Shown: positions 40,766-49,821 of the stretch, piece by piece | How the letters are laid out: each line of letters begins with the position of its first letter | How positions within the stretch are numbered: position 1 is the first letter of the stretch | Made by a program: the position numbers and the translations under genes | The notes under the pieces: generated by a model | Database searches by the model: none | Told to the model about the DNA's origin: nothing | The model's input: only the letters and a program-made list of their open reading frames with translations | Assembly: GCF_004331915.1 (NCBI RefSeq) | Contig: NZ_CP036528.1 | Coordinates: 632,467 to 696,466, forward strand | Source: Ureibacillus thermophilus | GTDB taxonomy: Bacteria; Bacillota; Bacilli; Bacillales_A; Planococcaceae | Direction: 5' to 3' | Length of the DNA: 64,000 bases

Positions 40766-42751
40766 ATGACAACGCCATATCGTACAATGACCTATACTTT
40801 TTTACCTGATACTGCTATTTGCGATGATTGTTTAAAAGAATTGTTTGACCCGGAAAGTAAACGTTATTTATATCCATATATCGGCTGCCCTAATTGCGGT
40901 CCAAGATATGCGTTAATGAAAAATGTTCCATTTGAACGCCAAAATACAACCATGGCGGATTGGGAAATGTGCCCTACCTGTAAAGAAGAATATGAAAATC
41001 CGCAAAACCGCCGGTACCACGCAGAATTAAATTGCTGCCCACAATGCGGCCCAAACTATTACCTATCTGAAAACGGAGAGCGCTATGAAGGCGAAGAGAT
41101 GTTTCGTCGGGTCGCTGAACTATTGAATGCCGGGGAAATCCTTCTTGTAAAAAACAATGGAGGCTATCATTTAGTTTGCGATGCCTTTAATAGAAATGCA
41201 GTACAGGTAATGAGGGATAAATTAGGCCGTCCAAGAAAATCCTTTGCCATTATGGTTAAAGATTTAGAAGCGGCCAAGGAGATTGTCCATTTATCCGAAA
41301 AAGAAGAAGCCATTTTGTTATCGAAAAAGCGACCTATTCTGCTTGCAAAATCAAAAAGTGAAGAATTGAGTTCCATCGTGGCGCCAAATAATACGGATAT
41401 TGGCCTTATGGTGCCTTATACAGGATTGCAGCATTTGCTTTTCCATTTTGGAGCACCCCGCTATATCGTGATGACAAGCGCCAATTATCCAGGAGAACCT
41501 ACTATTCATAAAGAAGATCAATTAACGAGATTAGTAGAGGATTTTCAATGTGCAACATTAATAGGAGAACGTGAAATTGAGCGCAGCGTTGACGATACGG
41601 TTTTAAAAGTGACAAAACTTGGAGCAGTTCCATTTAGAAGATCCCGGGGCTATAACAATTTGTTGGATATCACGTTGCCTTCTTCCCGCCCGATTTTAAC
41701 GGTAGGTGCAGATTTAAAGAGCACCATTACGCTGGTAAAAGACCAGAAAGTCGTTATGAGCCACCATCTTGGTGACATGACGAAATATGGCACACAGTTG
41801 AAGTTTGAACGGACAGTGAAGGATTATTTGGCCATCCATGGGGTGGACTTGAGCGAAACCATCATCGGTTATGATTTGCATCCGGAATACTTTACGACTA
41901 AATTTGCCCAAAATTTAGAAGGCTATCGACACATCGCCGTTCAACATCATAAAGCCCATTTGGCCTCTATATTGGCATTGAAAAATAAACTGTCCGAACG
42001 GGTTGTTGGCATTGTTTTTGACGGTGCTGGATTTGGTGAAGATGGAGAAATTTGGGGCGGTGAAATCTTTGTTGGAAGCGTACAGGAAGGATTTACGCGG
42101 CACGGCCATTTAAGAAAAGCATCTTTAATTGGCGGAGATGCCGCAGCAACATATCCGCTTCAAGCATTAGCTGGATTTATTGGGGATTTTGACAAAGACT
42201 TGTTTGATCGGCTGCAGCTTCCGGATCCGTTCCCGAAAGCGCTGAAAATTAAGGAAAAAAATATTCGGACATTTCCGACAACGTCTGTAGGCAGGTTATA
42301 TGATGCGGTGGCGGCATTACTAGGTTTCCATTTGGACAACTCCTTTGAAGGGGAAGCGGCTATAGCATTGGAGTATTTGGCCAGCCAATCCAAAGTGGAA
42401 GAAGTCTACACATTCCCTTGGACGGGTGAAGAATTAGACTATCGCCCATTATTTGAAGAAATGATTCAATCAAAGCTGAAAGGCCAATCACCATCAGTGA
42501 TTGCAAGGGGATTCCATCGCAGTTTGGCCCAGGCGGTTGTGGATGTGATTCAGTCCCTTTGTGAAGAATATGATACGAATTACGCCGTATTGTCCGGCGG
42601 GGTGTTCCATAATAGTCTGCTGGTTTCCGACATTTTCGATTTATTGGAAGGTTCAAAGATTGAAATTTTATATGATGATGAAGTTCCATTGGGCGATAAC
42701 TGCATCAGTTTGGGACAAGCAGCCATTCTTTCAGCAACAATCATTGAATAA
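40766..42751 (+). CDS. hypF: Carbamoyltransferase HypF lacking the acylphosphatase domain
   Basis: 661 residues, against about 750 for full HypF. Starts directly with the double zinc-finger region (CDDCLKEL, CPNCGP, CPTC, CPQCGP at about residues 15-115). The YrdC-like domain (about 130-310, with KNNGGYHLVCDA) and the Kae1-like carbamoyltransferase domain (about 330-661, VQHHKAHLAS, FDGAGFGEDG, LSGGVFHN) follow. The N-terminal acylphosphatase domain that processes carbamoyl phosphate is missing, and no room exists for it before hypE ends. The ATG at 40766 follows AGAGAGGA. Confidence 0.92.
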   Translation: MTTPYRTMTYTFLPDTAICDDCLKELFDPESKRYLYPYIGCPNCGPRYALMKNVPFERQNTTMADWEMCPTCKEEYENPQNRRYHAELNCCPQCGPNYYLSENGERYEGEEMFRRVAELLNAGEILLVKNNGGYHLVCDAFNRNAVQVMRDKLGRPRKSFAIMVKDLEAAKEIVHLSEKEEAILLSKKRPILLAKSKSEELSSIVAPNNTDIGLMVPYTGLQHLLFHFGAPRYIVMTSANYPGEPTIHKEDQLTRLVEDFQCATLIGEREIERSVDDTVLKVTKLGAVPFRRSRGYNNLLDITLPSSRPILTVGADLKSTITLVKDQKVVMSHHLGDMTKYGTQLKFERTVKDYLAIHGVDLSETIIGYDLHPEYFTTKFAQNLEGYRHIAVQHHKAHLASILALKNKLSERVVGIVFDGAGFGEDGEIWGGEIFVGSVQEGFTRHGHLRKASLIGGDAAATYPLQALAGFIGDFDKDLFDRLQLPDPFPKALKIKEKNIRTFPTTSVGRLYDAVAALLGFHLDNSFEGEAAIALEYLASQSKVEEVYTFPWTGEELDYRPLFEEMIQSKLKGQSPSVIARGFHRSLAQAVVDVIQSLCEEYDTNYAVLSGGVFHNSLLVSDIFDLLEGSKIEILYDDEVPLGDNCISLGQAAILSATIIE

Positions 42752-42763
42752 AAGGTGAGCACT

Positions 42764-44362
42764 ATGAAGGTTAATAATCGATTCCTACTTTTATCAGTGC
42801 TGATTTTCGCATGTTTCCTGCTGGTTGCATGCGCATCCCAAGCTTCTGACTCAGAAACAGACAAGAAAAAAGATAGTTTAGTATTGGCAATCGGCTCAGA
42901 ACCGACCGATGGATTTGATCCAACGACTGGATGGGGGCGGTACGGTTCCCCATTGTTTCAAAGCACCTTGCTTACACTGGACCGAAATTTCAATGTGCAG
43001 CCGGATTTGGCCGTGGACTATAGCGTGAGTGAAGATGGATTGGAGTGGACTGTAAAAATTCGCGATGATGTGAAGTTTTCCGACGGTGAGCCGCTGACAA
43101 TCGAGGATGTGATATTTACCTTTGAAACGGCCAAAAACAGCCAATCAGTGGTGGACTTACAAAACTTAAAAAAGATTGAAAAACTTGATGCCCAAACAGT
43201 GAAATTTGTTTTAGAAAGACCCCAATCGACCTTTTTATACACATTAACAATGCTAGGAATTGTACCGAAACATGCCTATTCTGAAAACTATCGGGAAAAT
43301 CCAATTGGCTCTGGACCATATAAGTTAGTGCAATGGGATAAAGGGCAGCAGCTGATTGTCGAGGAGAATCCTTATTATTACGGAAAAAAATCTCCTTTTA
43401 AGAAATTAACATTCCTCTTTTTATCCCAGGATGCCGCATTTTTAGCGGCAAAAGCGGGACAGGTGGATATTGTATCCGTTCCGCCAAACTTAGCGAAAGA
43501 ATCCATTTCTGGAATGAAGTTAATCGCCTTGGATAGTGTAGATAACCGGGGGATTATGCTGCCTTTCGTAAAACCGGGATACGATGCTGAAAAAGGAATT
43601 GAAATTGGGCATGAGGTTACATCGGATCTGGCCATTCGAAAAGCGCTGAATATCGGCATTGACAGGGACAAGCTAGTGGAAGATGTTCTTGAAGGATTCG
43701 GCACTCCTGCTTTTTCGGTAGCGGACAAACTGCCATGGTGGAATGAAGAGACCGTTTTTGAAGATGGGGATATAGAAGCGGCAGAACAAATTTTAATGGA
43801 TGCCGGATGGCGGAAAAACGCGGATGGAATTTTTGAAAAAGACGGAGAGAAGGCAAGTTTTACATTGGTATATCCCGCCAGTGACCAAACGCGCCAATCG
43901 TTGGCCATTGCATTTAAACAAATGGCCAAAGAAATCGGCATTGAGGTCAACACGGAAGGCAAAAGCTGGAGCGAAATCGAGGAAGTTATGCATTCAACGC
44001 CAGTCGTTATGGGATGGGGAAGCCATGACCCGATTGAAATTTACCACCTGTACCATAGCAAATACCGTGGCCAAGGCTATTCCAATGCTAACTATTATTC
44101 GAACAAAAAAGTCGACCAATATATGGACCAGGCTATTCATGCTATAACGCCGGAGGAAGCTAATGAATATTGGAAAAAAGCCCAATGGGATGGAGAAACG
44201 GGCTTTTCTGCTTTGGGCGATGCTCCATGGGTTTGGTTGGTGAATCTTCAGCACTTATATTTTGTGAATGAACATTTGAATATAGGCGAACAGAAGATAC
44301 AACCCCATGGACACGGATGGCCGATAACGGAATTTATTGCAGATTGGACATGGGAAGAGTGA
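42764..44362 (+). CDS. nikA: Nickel ABC transporter substrate-binding lipoprotein (NikA-like)
   Basis: 532 residues. Signal peptide with lipobox LVACAS, Cys about residue 23. Family 5 solute-binding protein (SBP_bac_5) with GSEPTDGFDPTTGWGRYGSP near the N-terminus and PHGHGWPI near the C-terminus, a His pair that could touch metal. The nickel assignment rests on operon position after hypF and likeness to Firmicute NikA. RBS AAAGGTGAG precedes ATG 42764. Only 12 bases follow hypF. Confidence 0.85.
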   Translation: MKVNNRFLLLSVLIFACFLLVACASQASDSETDKKKDSLVLAIGSEPTDGFDPTTGWGRYGSPLFQSTLLTLDRNFNVQPDLAVDYSVSEDGLEWTVKIRDDVKFSDGEPLTIEDVIFTFETAKNSQSVVDLQNLKKIEKLDAQTVKFVLERPQSTFLYTLTMLGIVPKHAYSENYRENPIGSGPYKLVQWDKGQQLIVEENPYYYGKKSPFKKLTFLFLSQDAAFLAAKAGQVDIVSVPPNLAKESISGMKLIALDSVDNRGIMLPFVKPGYDAEKGIEIGHEVTSDLAIRKALNIGIDRDKLVEDVLEGFGTPAFSVADKLPWWNEETVFEDGDIEAAEQILMDAGWRKNADGIFEKDGEKASFTLVYPASDQTRQSLAIAFKQMAKEIGIEVNTEGKSWSEIEEVMHSTPVVMGWGSHDPIEIYHLYHSKYRGQGYSNANYYSNKKVDQYMDQAIHAITPEEANEYWKKAQWDGETGFSALGDAPWVWLVNLQHLYFVNEHLNIGEQKIQPHGHGWPITEFIADWTWEE

Positions 44363-44385
44363 GTATGGAAAGAAGGTAGAGGGCA

Positions 44386-45378
44386 TTGCAACTCTTGAAT
44401 ATAGGAAAATTTATTCTATTGCGCACATTGAAATTTGCCATATTGCTATTTGCCGTTGTCTTGTTCTCTTTCATACTCGTCAGCTTCTCGCCTGTCGATC
44501 CCATCCAATCCTATCTCGGGGCGGAGATGATGGTGGTCAGCGAAGAGCAAAAGGAACGACTTGCTGAATATTTTGGTGTCGATGAATCAAAAACACAGCA
44601 ATTTCTTAATTGGTTGAATATGTTTTTGCATGGGGATTTGGGCACTTCCCTCTTATACAGGCAAGAGGTAATCGCTGTAATACAAGAAAGATTTCTGGCC
44701 TCTTTTGTATTAATGGCAATTTCATGGATAATCTCTGGCATTTTTGGTTATGCATTAGGAGTCATTGCAGGGATGAATAAAGGAACGATGATAGATAAAG
44801 CCATTAAATCCTTTTGTTTCATCCTCGCTTCAACACCTGCCTTTTGGATAGGCATATTATTATTAATTGTCTTTTCCTTGTGGCTCGGTTGGTTTCCTAT
44901 TGGTTTAAGCCTGCCTATTGGAATGTTGGCTGAAGAAGTAACGGTATGGGATTGGTTAAAACATATCATTCTCCCTGCTTTGACATTAAGTATTATTGGC
45001 GTTTCCAATATCACCCTTCATACAAGGCAAAAAGTGATGGACGTTCTCGAGAGTGAATTTATCCGATTTGCCCGGTCAAAGGGGGAAGAAGGTTTCCGGC
45101 TTTTTGCCAGACATGGTTTGCGAAATACGTTATTCCCTGCCATTTCTGTGCACTTTGCCTCATTTGGAGAATTGTTTGGAGGGGCCATTTTAGCTGAACA
45201 AGTATTTTCTTATCCGGGTTTGGGACAAGCCATCGTTCAAGCAGGAATGAATAGTGATGTTCCCCTGTTGCTGGGAATCGTTGTATTTAGTACGTTGTTT
45301 GTGTTTATCGGCAATTTATTGGCCGATTTGTTGTATTACCTCATCGATGTACGGATGAAAAATGGTGAAACGATATGA
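44386..45378 (+). CDS. nikB: Nickel ABC transporter permease NikB-like
   Basis: 330 residues from a TTG. DppB/NikB-type permease with an N-terminal helix, an extracytoplasmic loop (about 35-95) and the binding-protein-dependent transport domain. The coupling EAA loop is near FRLFARHGLRNTLFP, and GGAILAEQVFSYPGLGQAIV is the typical C-terminal signature. Overlaps nikC by ATGA. Confidence 0.88.
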   Translation: MQLLNIGKFILLRTLKFAILLFAVVLFSFILVSFSPVDPIQSYLGAEMMVVSEEQKERLAEYFGVDESKTQQFLNWLNMFLHGDLGTSLLYRQEVIAVIQERFLASFVLMAISWIISGIFGYALGVIAGMNKGTMIDKAIKSFCFILASTPAFWIGILLLIVFSLWLGWFPIGLSLPIGMLAEEVTVWDWLKHIILPALTLSIIGVSNITLHTRQKVMDVLESEFIRFARSKGEEGFRLFARHGLRNTLFPAISVHFASFGELFGGAILAEQVFSYPGLGQAIVQAGMNSDVPLLLGIVVFSTLFVFIGNLLADLLYYLIDVRMKNGETI

Positions 45379-46211
45379 AAAATCAGTATCTTTTTATTGA
45401 TTTTGACAGTACCAATTATAAAAGACGAATCTTATGGAAAATCATCGGACTTGTATGCCTCTTTTTGCTAGTTGCCCTTAGTGGTTTTTGGATTGGGGAA
45501 GAACAGATCGAAGCAAATATGGGTGAAAAGCATCTTAGCCCTTCCTTGGATCATCCTTTTGGGACAGATTGGCTAGGTCGCGATATGTTTTTTCGAACGC
45601 TTTTGGGGCTTCATTTAAGTTGGAAGGTAGGATTATTCGCAGCTGTTATAAGTACAGTGATTGCATTGACATTAAGCTTGCTTTCATCGATCAATAAATT
45701 TTTTGATTCGCTTGTCACGATGCTTATCGATTTGTTTTTAAGCATTCCCCACCTCGTCGCTTTAATTTTAATTGCTTTCGTGCTAGGAGGGGGAGTAAAA
45801 GGCATTGTGATTGGGATTGCATTTACCCATTGGCCTTCGCTGACGAGGGTGTTACGGGCGGAAATCTTGCAAATCAAATCATCGGAATATGTACATATAT
45901 CTAAGAAATTGGGAAAATCCCGCATGTGGATTATCCGGCATCACTACTTGCCGCAGCTAGCGCCCCAATTGTTTGTTGGCTTTATCTTGTTGTTTCCGCA
46001 TGCCATATTGCATGAATCCGCCATTACTTTCTTAGGGTTTGGATTATCGCCGGAACAGCCCGCTATCGGCATAATATTATCAGAGGCGATGAAATATTTA
46101 ACAATGGGCATGTGGTGGCTTGTTGTTTTTCCTGGTCTTTCATTGTTTGGGATGGTCGTGATATTTGATGCGTTGGGCAATAACTTGAGAAAACTGTTGA
46201 ATCCAAATTAA
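45375..46211 (+). CDS. nikC: Nickel ABC transporter permease NikC-like
   Basis: 278 residues, DppC/NikC type, with DHPFGTDWLGRDMFFR near residue 60 and the coupling loop LGKSRMWIIRHHYLPQLAP. Pairs with NikB to form the membrane channel. Translationally coupled to nikB. Confidence 0.88.
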   Translation: MKNQYLFIDFDSTNYKRRILWKIIGLVCLFLLVALSGFWIGEEQIEANMGEKHLSPSLDHPFGTDWLGRDMFFRTLLGLHLSWKVGLFAAVISTVIALTLSLLSSINKFFDSLVTMLIDLFLSIPHLVALILIAFVLGGGVKGIVIGIAFTHWPSLTRVLRAEILQIKSSEYVHISKKLGKSRMWIIRHHYLPQLAPQLFVGFILLFPHAILHESAITFLGFGLSPEQPAIGIILSEAMKYLTMGMWWLVVFPGLSLFGMVVIFDALGNNLRKLLNPN

Positions 46212-46226
46212 GAAAGGATTTCATTC

Positions 46227-47210
46227 ATGCATGTTTATGAATTGAATCATGAAACACAGGAAGAACTAGAAAAAATACAAAACAATCTTTTGCTGGAAGT
46301 AAAAAATTTATCCCTCACCATTGAACGATTTGGCAAAGGATGGACAAGGGAACGTTTATATGTTATTCGAGACTTTCATTTAAAGATTCATCATGGAGAA
46401 GTAGTGGCAATTGTAGGTGCCAGTGGGTCAGGCAAAAGTTTGTTAGCGGACGCCATTTTAGGAATTCATCCGAAGAATTCAATTGTTGATGGGATGATAA
46501 AATACGAAAACGAACTGTTGACGGAGAAACGAAGAAAACGGCTTCGGGGCAATGATATTCTGTTGATTCCACAAATGACCAATGCCTTAGACCCTTTAAT
46601 GAAAGTAGGAAAACAAGTAAAAACATTAATGAAACAAAACAATCGTCAAAAAGCGGTGAAGCAAATTTTCCAAAAGGTAGGGCTGGACCCAGATGTTTAT
46701 CATCAAATTCCTTCCGCATGTTCAGGAGGGATGATTCGAAAAATTTTTATTGCCATGGCGTTGGCGAGTGAAGCGAAGTTAATCATTGCAGATGAACCAA
46801 CGAATGGACTGGATTATGAATCAATAGATGAAATGTTATTCCAAATAAAAATGTTGGCAAAGGACAACAAGGGAGTAATCATGATTACCCATGATTTAGA
46901 AGCGGCAATGAAAGTAGCCGATAAAATAGCCGTGTTCTATGCGGGGGAAACCGTTGAAGTGGTTGACAAAAAACATTTGAAAAAAGGCGGGAAATTCCGC
47001 CACCCATATTCCAGGGCATTGTGGAATGCATTGCCGCAAAACGGGTTTATCGCCATTGATAGCACCCAACCTTCCGCTACTGAAAAATTGACCGGTTGTT
47101 CCTTTGCAAAGCAATGTCCGAAAGCAACGAAAAAATGCAAAATAGAAAAGCCGTTATTAAAAGAGATTAGTCATGACGAAATGGTTAGGTGCTTCTATGC
47201 TGGAATGTAA
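46227..47210 (+). CDS. nikD: Nickel ABC transporter ATPase NikD-like
   Basis: 327 residues. Walker A VGASGSGKS, signature CSGGMIRK, Walker B LIIADEPTNGLD, H-loop ITHD, and the oligopeptide-transporter C-terminal Cys-rich domain (CSFAKQCPKATKKCKIEKP). Overlaps nikE by 38 bases. Confidence 0.88.
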   Translation: MHVYELNHETQEELEKIQNNLLLEVKNLSLTIERFGKGWTRERLYVIRDFHLKIHHGEVVAIVGASGSGKSLLADAILGIHPKNSIVDGMIKYENELLTEKRRKRLRGNDILLIPQMTNALDPLMKVGKQVKTLMKQNNRQKAVKQIFQKVGLDPDVYHQIPSACSGGMIRKIFIAMALASEAKLIIADEPTNGLDYESIDEMLFQIKMLAKDNKGVIMITHDLEAAMKVADKIAVFYAGETVEVVDKKHLKKGGKFRHPYSRALWNALPQNGFIAIDSTQPSATEKLTGCSFAKQCPKATKKCKIEKPLLKEISHDEMVRCFYAGM

Positions 47211-47820
47211 AAATATTGGTTTTTATTACAATCGTTCAAATTGGCTGTTTCGAAACATCCATTTATCCATTGAACGGGGAGAAATTATCGGCATATACGG
47301 AAAAAGCGGATCGGGGAAAACAACCCTAGCGAAAATTATGGCAAACTATCTTTCGCCTATGGAAGGGGAAGTTCTAGTGGATGGTGAAAAGAGCAATCAT
47401 TCAGAAGTGTACCCAGTGCAGTTGATTTGGCAGCATCCTGAACAGGCTATCAATCCTAAATGGAAGCTTTCCAAAATATTTGAAGAAGCAAAAGAATTGG
47501 ATCAAGATATCCCCTCTATCCTTGGCATTAAAGAGGAGTGGCTCAATCGCAGAGCTCACGAACTTTCTGGCGGCGAGCTGCAAAGGTTTTGCATTGCCCG
47601 CGCCTTTCATCCCGATACCCGGTATATTATTGCCGATGAAATTACCAGCATGTTCGACGCCATTACACAGGCGCAAATATGGCATGCTCTCATTCGGCTT
47701 GTAAAAGAGCGGAATATCGGAGTATTGGCCATCAGTCACCACATTTCCTTGCTGGAACGAATTAGCGATCGCATCATTGATTTTAATCAATTAAAGGGGG
47801 CGTCTGAAAAGTCATTTTGA
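47173..47820 (+). CDS. nikE: Nickel ABC transporter ATPase NikE-like
   Basis: 215 residues, short for NikE because it lacks the C-terminal oligopeptide-type extension. Walker A YGKSGSGKT, signature LSGGELQR, Walker B YIIADEITSMFD, H-loop SHH. The last codons and stop lie inside the terminator hairpin, so the C-terminus (KGASEKSF) is dictated by terminator sequence. Confidence 0.88.
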   Translation: MTKWLGASMLECKNIGFYYNRSNWLFRNIHLSIERGEIIGIYGKSGSGKTTLAKIMANYLSPMEGEVLVDGEKSNHSEVYPVQLIWQHPEQAINPKWKLSKIFEEAKELDQDIPSILGIKEEWLNRRAHELSGGELQRFCIARAFHPDTRYIIADEITSMFDAITQAQIWHALIRLVKERNIGVLAISHHISLLERISDRIIDFNQLKGASEKSF

Positions 47821-47832
47821 GACGCCCCCTTT
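47794..47832 (+). terminator. Terminator of the hydrogenase-nickel operon
   Basis: AAAGGGGGCGTCT and AGACGCCCCCTTT form a perfect 13-bp stem around a 13-nt loop overlapping the nikE stop codon. Confidence 0.8.
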
Positions 47833-47935
47833 GCGGCTGTCGCATATGCTTTCGCCGCAGATAAATTGCGGCTGTCGCATATGCTTTCGCCGCAGATAAA
47901 TTGCGGCTGTCGCTAGAGTTTTTGCTGCAGATAAA
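47831..47935. repeat. Three 35-bp tandem repeats
   Basis: Units 47831-47865 and 47866-47900 are identical, each starting TTGCGGCTGTCGC and ending CGCCGCAGATAAA. A third unit (47901-47935) is diverged in the middle. Each of the first two contains TGCGGC/GCCGCA arms and could form a hairpin. A partial fourth (TTGCGAC) follows. Confidence 0.85.
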
Positions 47936-47997
47936 TTGCGACGAGGAGGCGCGTTTTGTGACCACCGCAGGGAAAGTTTTTAAGAGAATATTACTAA

Positions 47998-48032
47998 GGC
48001 TGTTCAGAAAGTGTTCAACTTTCTGGACAGCC
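47998..48032. terminator. Hairpin between repeat block and the flavoprotein gene
   Basis: GGCTGTTCAGAAAG pairs with CTTTCTGGACAGCC over 14 bp with one G-U around a seven-base loop. It lies just past the stop of the minus-strand flavoprotein gene and may terminate it, although the T-run is poor. Confidence 0.5.
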
Positions 48033-48047
48033 CCTTACAATTGGGTA

Positions 48048-49103
48048 TTAGTTAGAAAGAACTTTTTCCAGGTGTTTGATGGTTGGTGTCAAATTTGCAA
48101 AGAAATAGGCTTCGCGCAATCGGCGGGAAGGGTCGCAACATTGCAAATACCCGGCGCTTCCGTTATGAAGCATACTTGCTTGTGTAGCTTCCAATGTTGA
48201 ATAGGTCGTTTCCAAGCGGATTTTTGCGATTTCTTTCCAGTGTAGAGAATCTTTTTTCAATAATTGCTCGAGTTTTTCTTCAATTTGATGGATGGTTTCT
48301 TCAATATCACTTGCTTGTGTCGGCAAGAATTGATTGCACCCATTTTGTCTTGATTTCACTTTATGAATGGAATCAGTAGAAGCTTTCATGATACCGATGC
48401 CCAATGGGATTTGGTATAGAATGAATTTCGGACGAATCAGCTCGACAAACTCGTCGGCATTTTCCGCAAGCACATACTCATTTTGAATAAATACTTGATC
48501 GAATTGACAAGCATAAGTGGCGCTTCCATTTACGCCTAAATAACCAGCCTTTTCTTTGAGTGTTAGCCCTTTGGCATTGCATGGAACAAAAAACATCACC
48601 CGTTTACTTTCACTGACGCTCGCAATGGTACCAAACCAATGGCTCTCCTCCAAATTTGAAACAGCCGGAAGAACGCCGGAAAGGATGTAACCTCCGTCCG
48701 TTTCCTCAGCACGTAAATGCAATTTTTCGAGCCCGGCATAATATTTCATTGGATTGGATAAGCCTGTGGCAGCCAAAAGTTCTCCATTTTCAAACAACGG
48801 CAGTAAGCGGTTTTTGATGGTCGCATTGTTTGTATTTCGCACATACGTTAATCCGGCAAGGTGACACCAAAGGCAAAATGCCGTAGTCATACAAACTTTC
48901 GCCGTTTCTTCCACCAACTTCATTTCTTTTAAAAGGTATTCTGTTTCCGTTTTGCCTTCCGACCGGAAAAATCCTTCTTTTCCGAGCTCCAGCAAATAAT
49001 CCCTTGCGTAATAGCCTTCTGTATCAATTTTCTTTACAAAAGGCTTCAACTTTTGTTCGATGATGCTTTCCAGCAACGGTTTTTCCGCTAAGCTTTTCGT
49101 CAA
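48048..49103 (-). CDS. Acyl-CoA-dehydrogenase-fold flavoprotein
   Basis: 351 residues. The acyl-CoA dehydrogenase fold is visible in TAFCLWCHLAGLTYV, GELLAATGLSNPMKYY, GGYILSGVLPAVSNLE and the C-terminal helical SAGYLQCCDPSRRLREAYFF. It is shorter than fatty-acid enzymes and lacks a clear catalytic Glu. This fits the DszC/SfnB-type flavin monooxygenase branch that attacks sulfur or nitrogen heterocycles, but the substrate is unknown. Its promoter resembles that of the neighbouring importer operon almost base for base. Confidence 0.75.
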   Translation of the reverse strand: MTKSLAEKPLLESIIEQKLKPFVKKIDTEGYYARDYLLELGKEGFFRSEGKTETEYLLKEMKLVEETAKVCMTTAFCLWCHLAGLTYVRNTNNATIKNRLLPLFENGELLAATGLSNPMKYYAGLEKLHLRAEETDGGYILSGVLPAVSNLEESHWFGTIASVSESKRVMFFVPCNAKGLTLKEKAGYLGVNGSATYACQFDQVFIQNEYVLAENADEFVELIRPKFILYQIPLGIGIMKASTDSIHKVKSRQNGCNQFLPTQASDIEETIHQIEEKLEQLLKKDSLHWKEIAKIRLETTYSTLEATQASMLHNGSAGYLQCCDPSRRLREAYFFANLTPTIKHLEKVLSN

Positions 49104-49162
49104 TGGCTTTCACCTCTACAACCCTTTCCATTGAAGGTAAAATAAATTATAATAAAACAAAT

Positions 49163-49226
49163 AATTCAGACTAGTTTAGTAAGTTTAAAGTTATTTTATT
49201 ATACCTTGTATAAAAAAACAACTGAA
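49163..49226 (-). promoter_or_regulatory. Promoter of the flavoprotein gene with shared regulon element
   Basis: On the minus strand TTGTTT, a 17-bp spacer and TAAAAT (or the overlapping TATAAT) lie in a 42-bp segment with 38 bases identical to the promoter of the importer operon at 50513-50554. It includes AAACTAGTC (49169-49177), akin to the AACTAAGTA motif there. Confidence 0.6.
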
Positions 49227-49287
49227 AATTAAAAAAAGTAGCAAAACCATTGATTGGTTTGCTACTTGGAAAGGTTGGGCAAAACAT

Positions 49288-49821
49288 TTACTCGTTAGGC
49301 AAAATTTCTGTAATGGAATCGATCGGTGTTTGAACGGCTTTGCGGGCGCGTTTTACAGCTTCTTCATCCGGCGCATCGTAGAAGCATAAGCATTTTGTCA
49401 TATCTTCACATACATAAGTTCTTGAGAATTTCACTTCCGGCACTTCCTGATAATGCACAGAGTTTTTCTGTTTTCTGGCAAGGTATTGCTCCATCGTAAT
49501 ATCTTCCGGGATATTCCATTCAACTAAGTAGTTGACAACTTCATTGCTTTTCTTTACTTCTTCCAAGTCTTTACCAACCAGGCGGACTGGTTTGACAAGT
49601 TGAACCGGGATGGAAAATTCTCTTAACACATCAGTAAAATCGGCGCGTTTTTCGCCTTCAAAGATAAAAAATGCACGAGTGAAATCTTTTGATACTTGCA
49701 GTTCAATTAAAGACGCATTGTTTGCTGCCAATTTTTCCTGCAGTGACTTTGTAGTCTGATTCAATTCTTCTTTTGTAGATACAATTCCTTTTAAGGAAGA
49801 TTCAACTAAATATAATCCCAT
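49288..49821 (-). CDS. Duplicated DUF4242 (SCO4226-like) protein
   Basis: 177 residues made of two related ferredoxin-like halves. MGLYLVES at about residue 1 and NYLVEW at about 97 start them; VQLVKPV and TPIDSITEI end them. The second half matches DUF4242, whose Streptomyces member SCO4226 binds nickel. Cys residues in YVCEDMTKCLCFYD may bind metal. Divergent from the HxlR gene, with which it shares a regulatory region. Confidence 0.75.
   Translation of the reverse strand: MGLYLVESSLKGIVSTKEELNQTTKSLQEKLAANNASLIELQVSKDFTRAFFIFEGEKRADFTDVLREFSIPVQLVKPVRLVGKDLEEVKKSNEVVNYLVEWNIPEDITMEQYLARKQKNSVHYQEVPEVKFSRTYVCEDMTKCLCFYDAPDEEAVKRARKAVQTPIDSITEILPNE

Noticed and set aside
43378..43962. Long minus-strand reading frame inside nikA
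   Set aside because: It lies antisense to a well-supported gene, has no ribosome binding site and shows no recognisable protein features.
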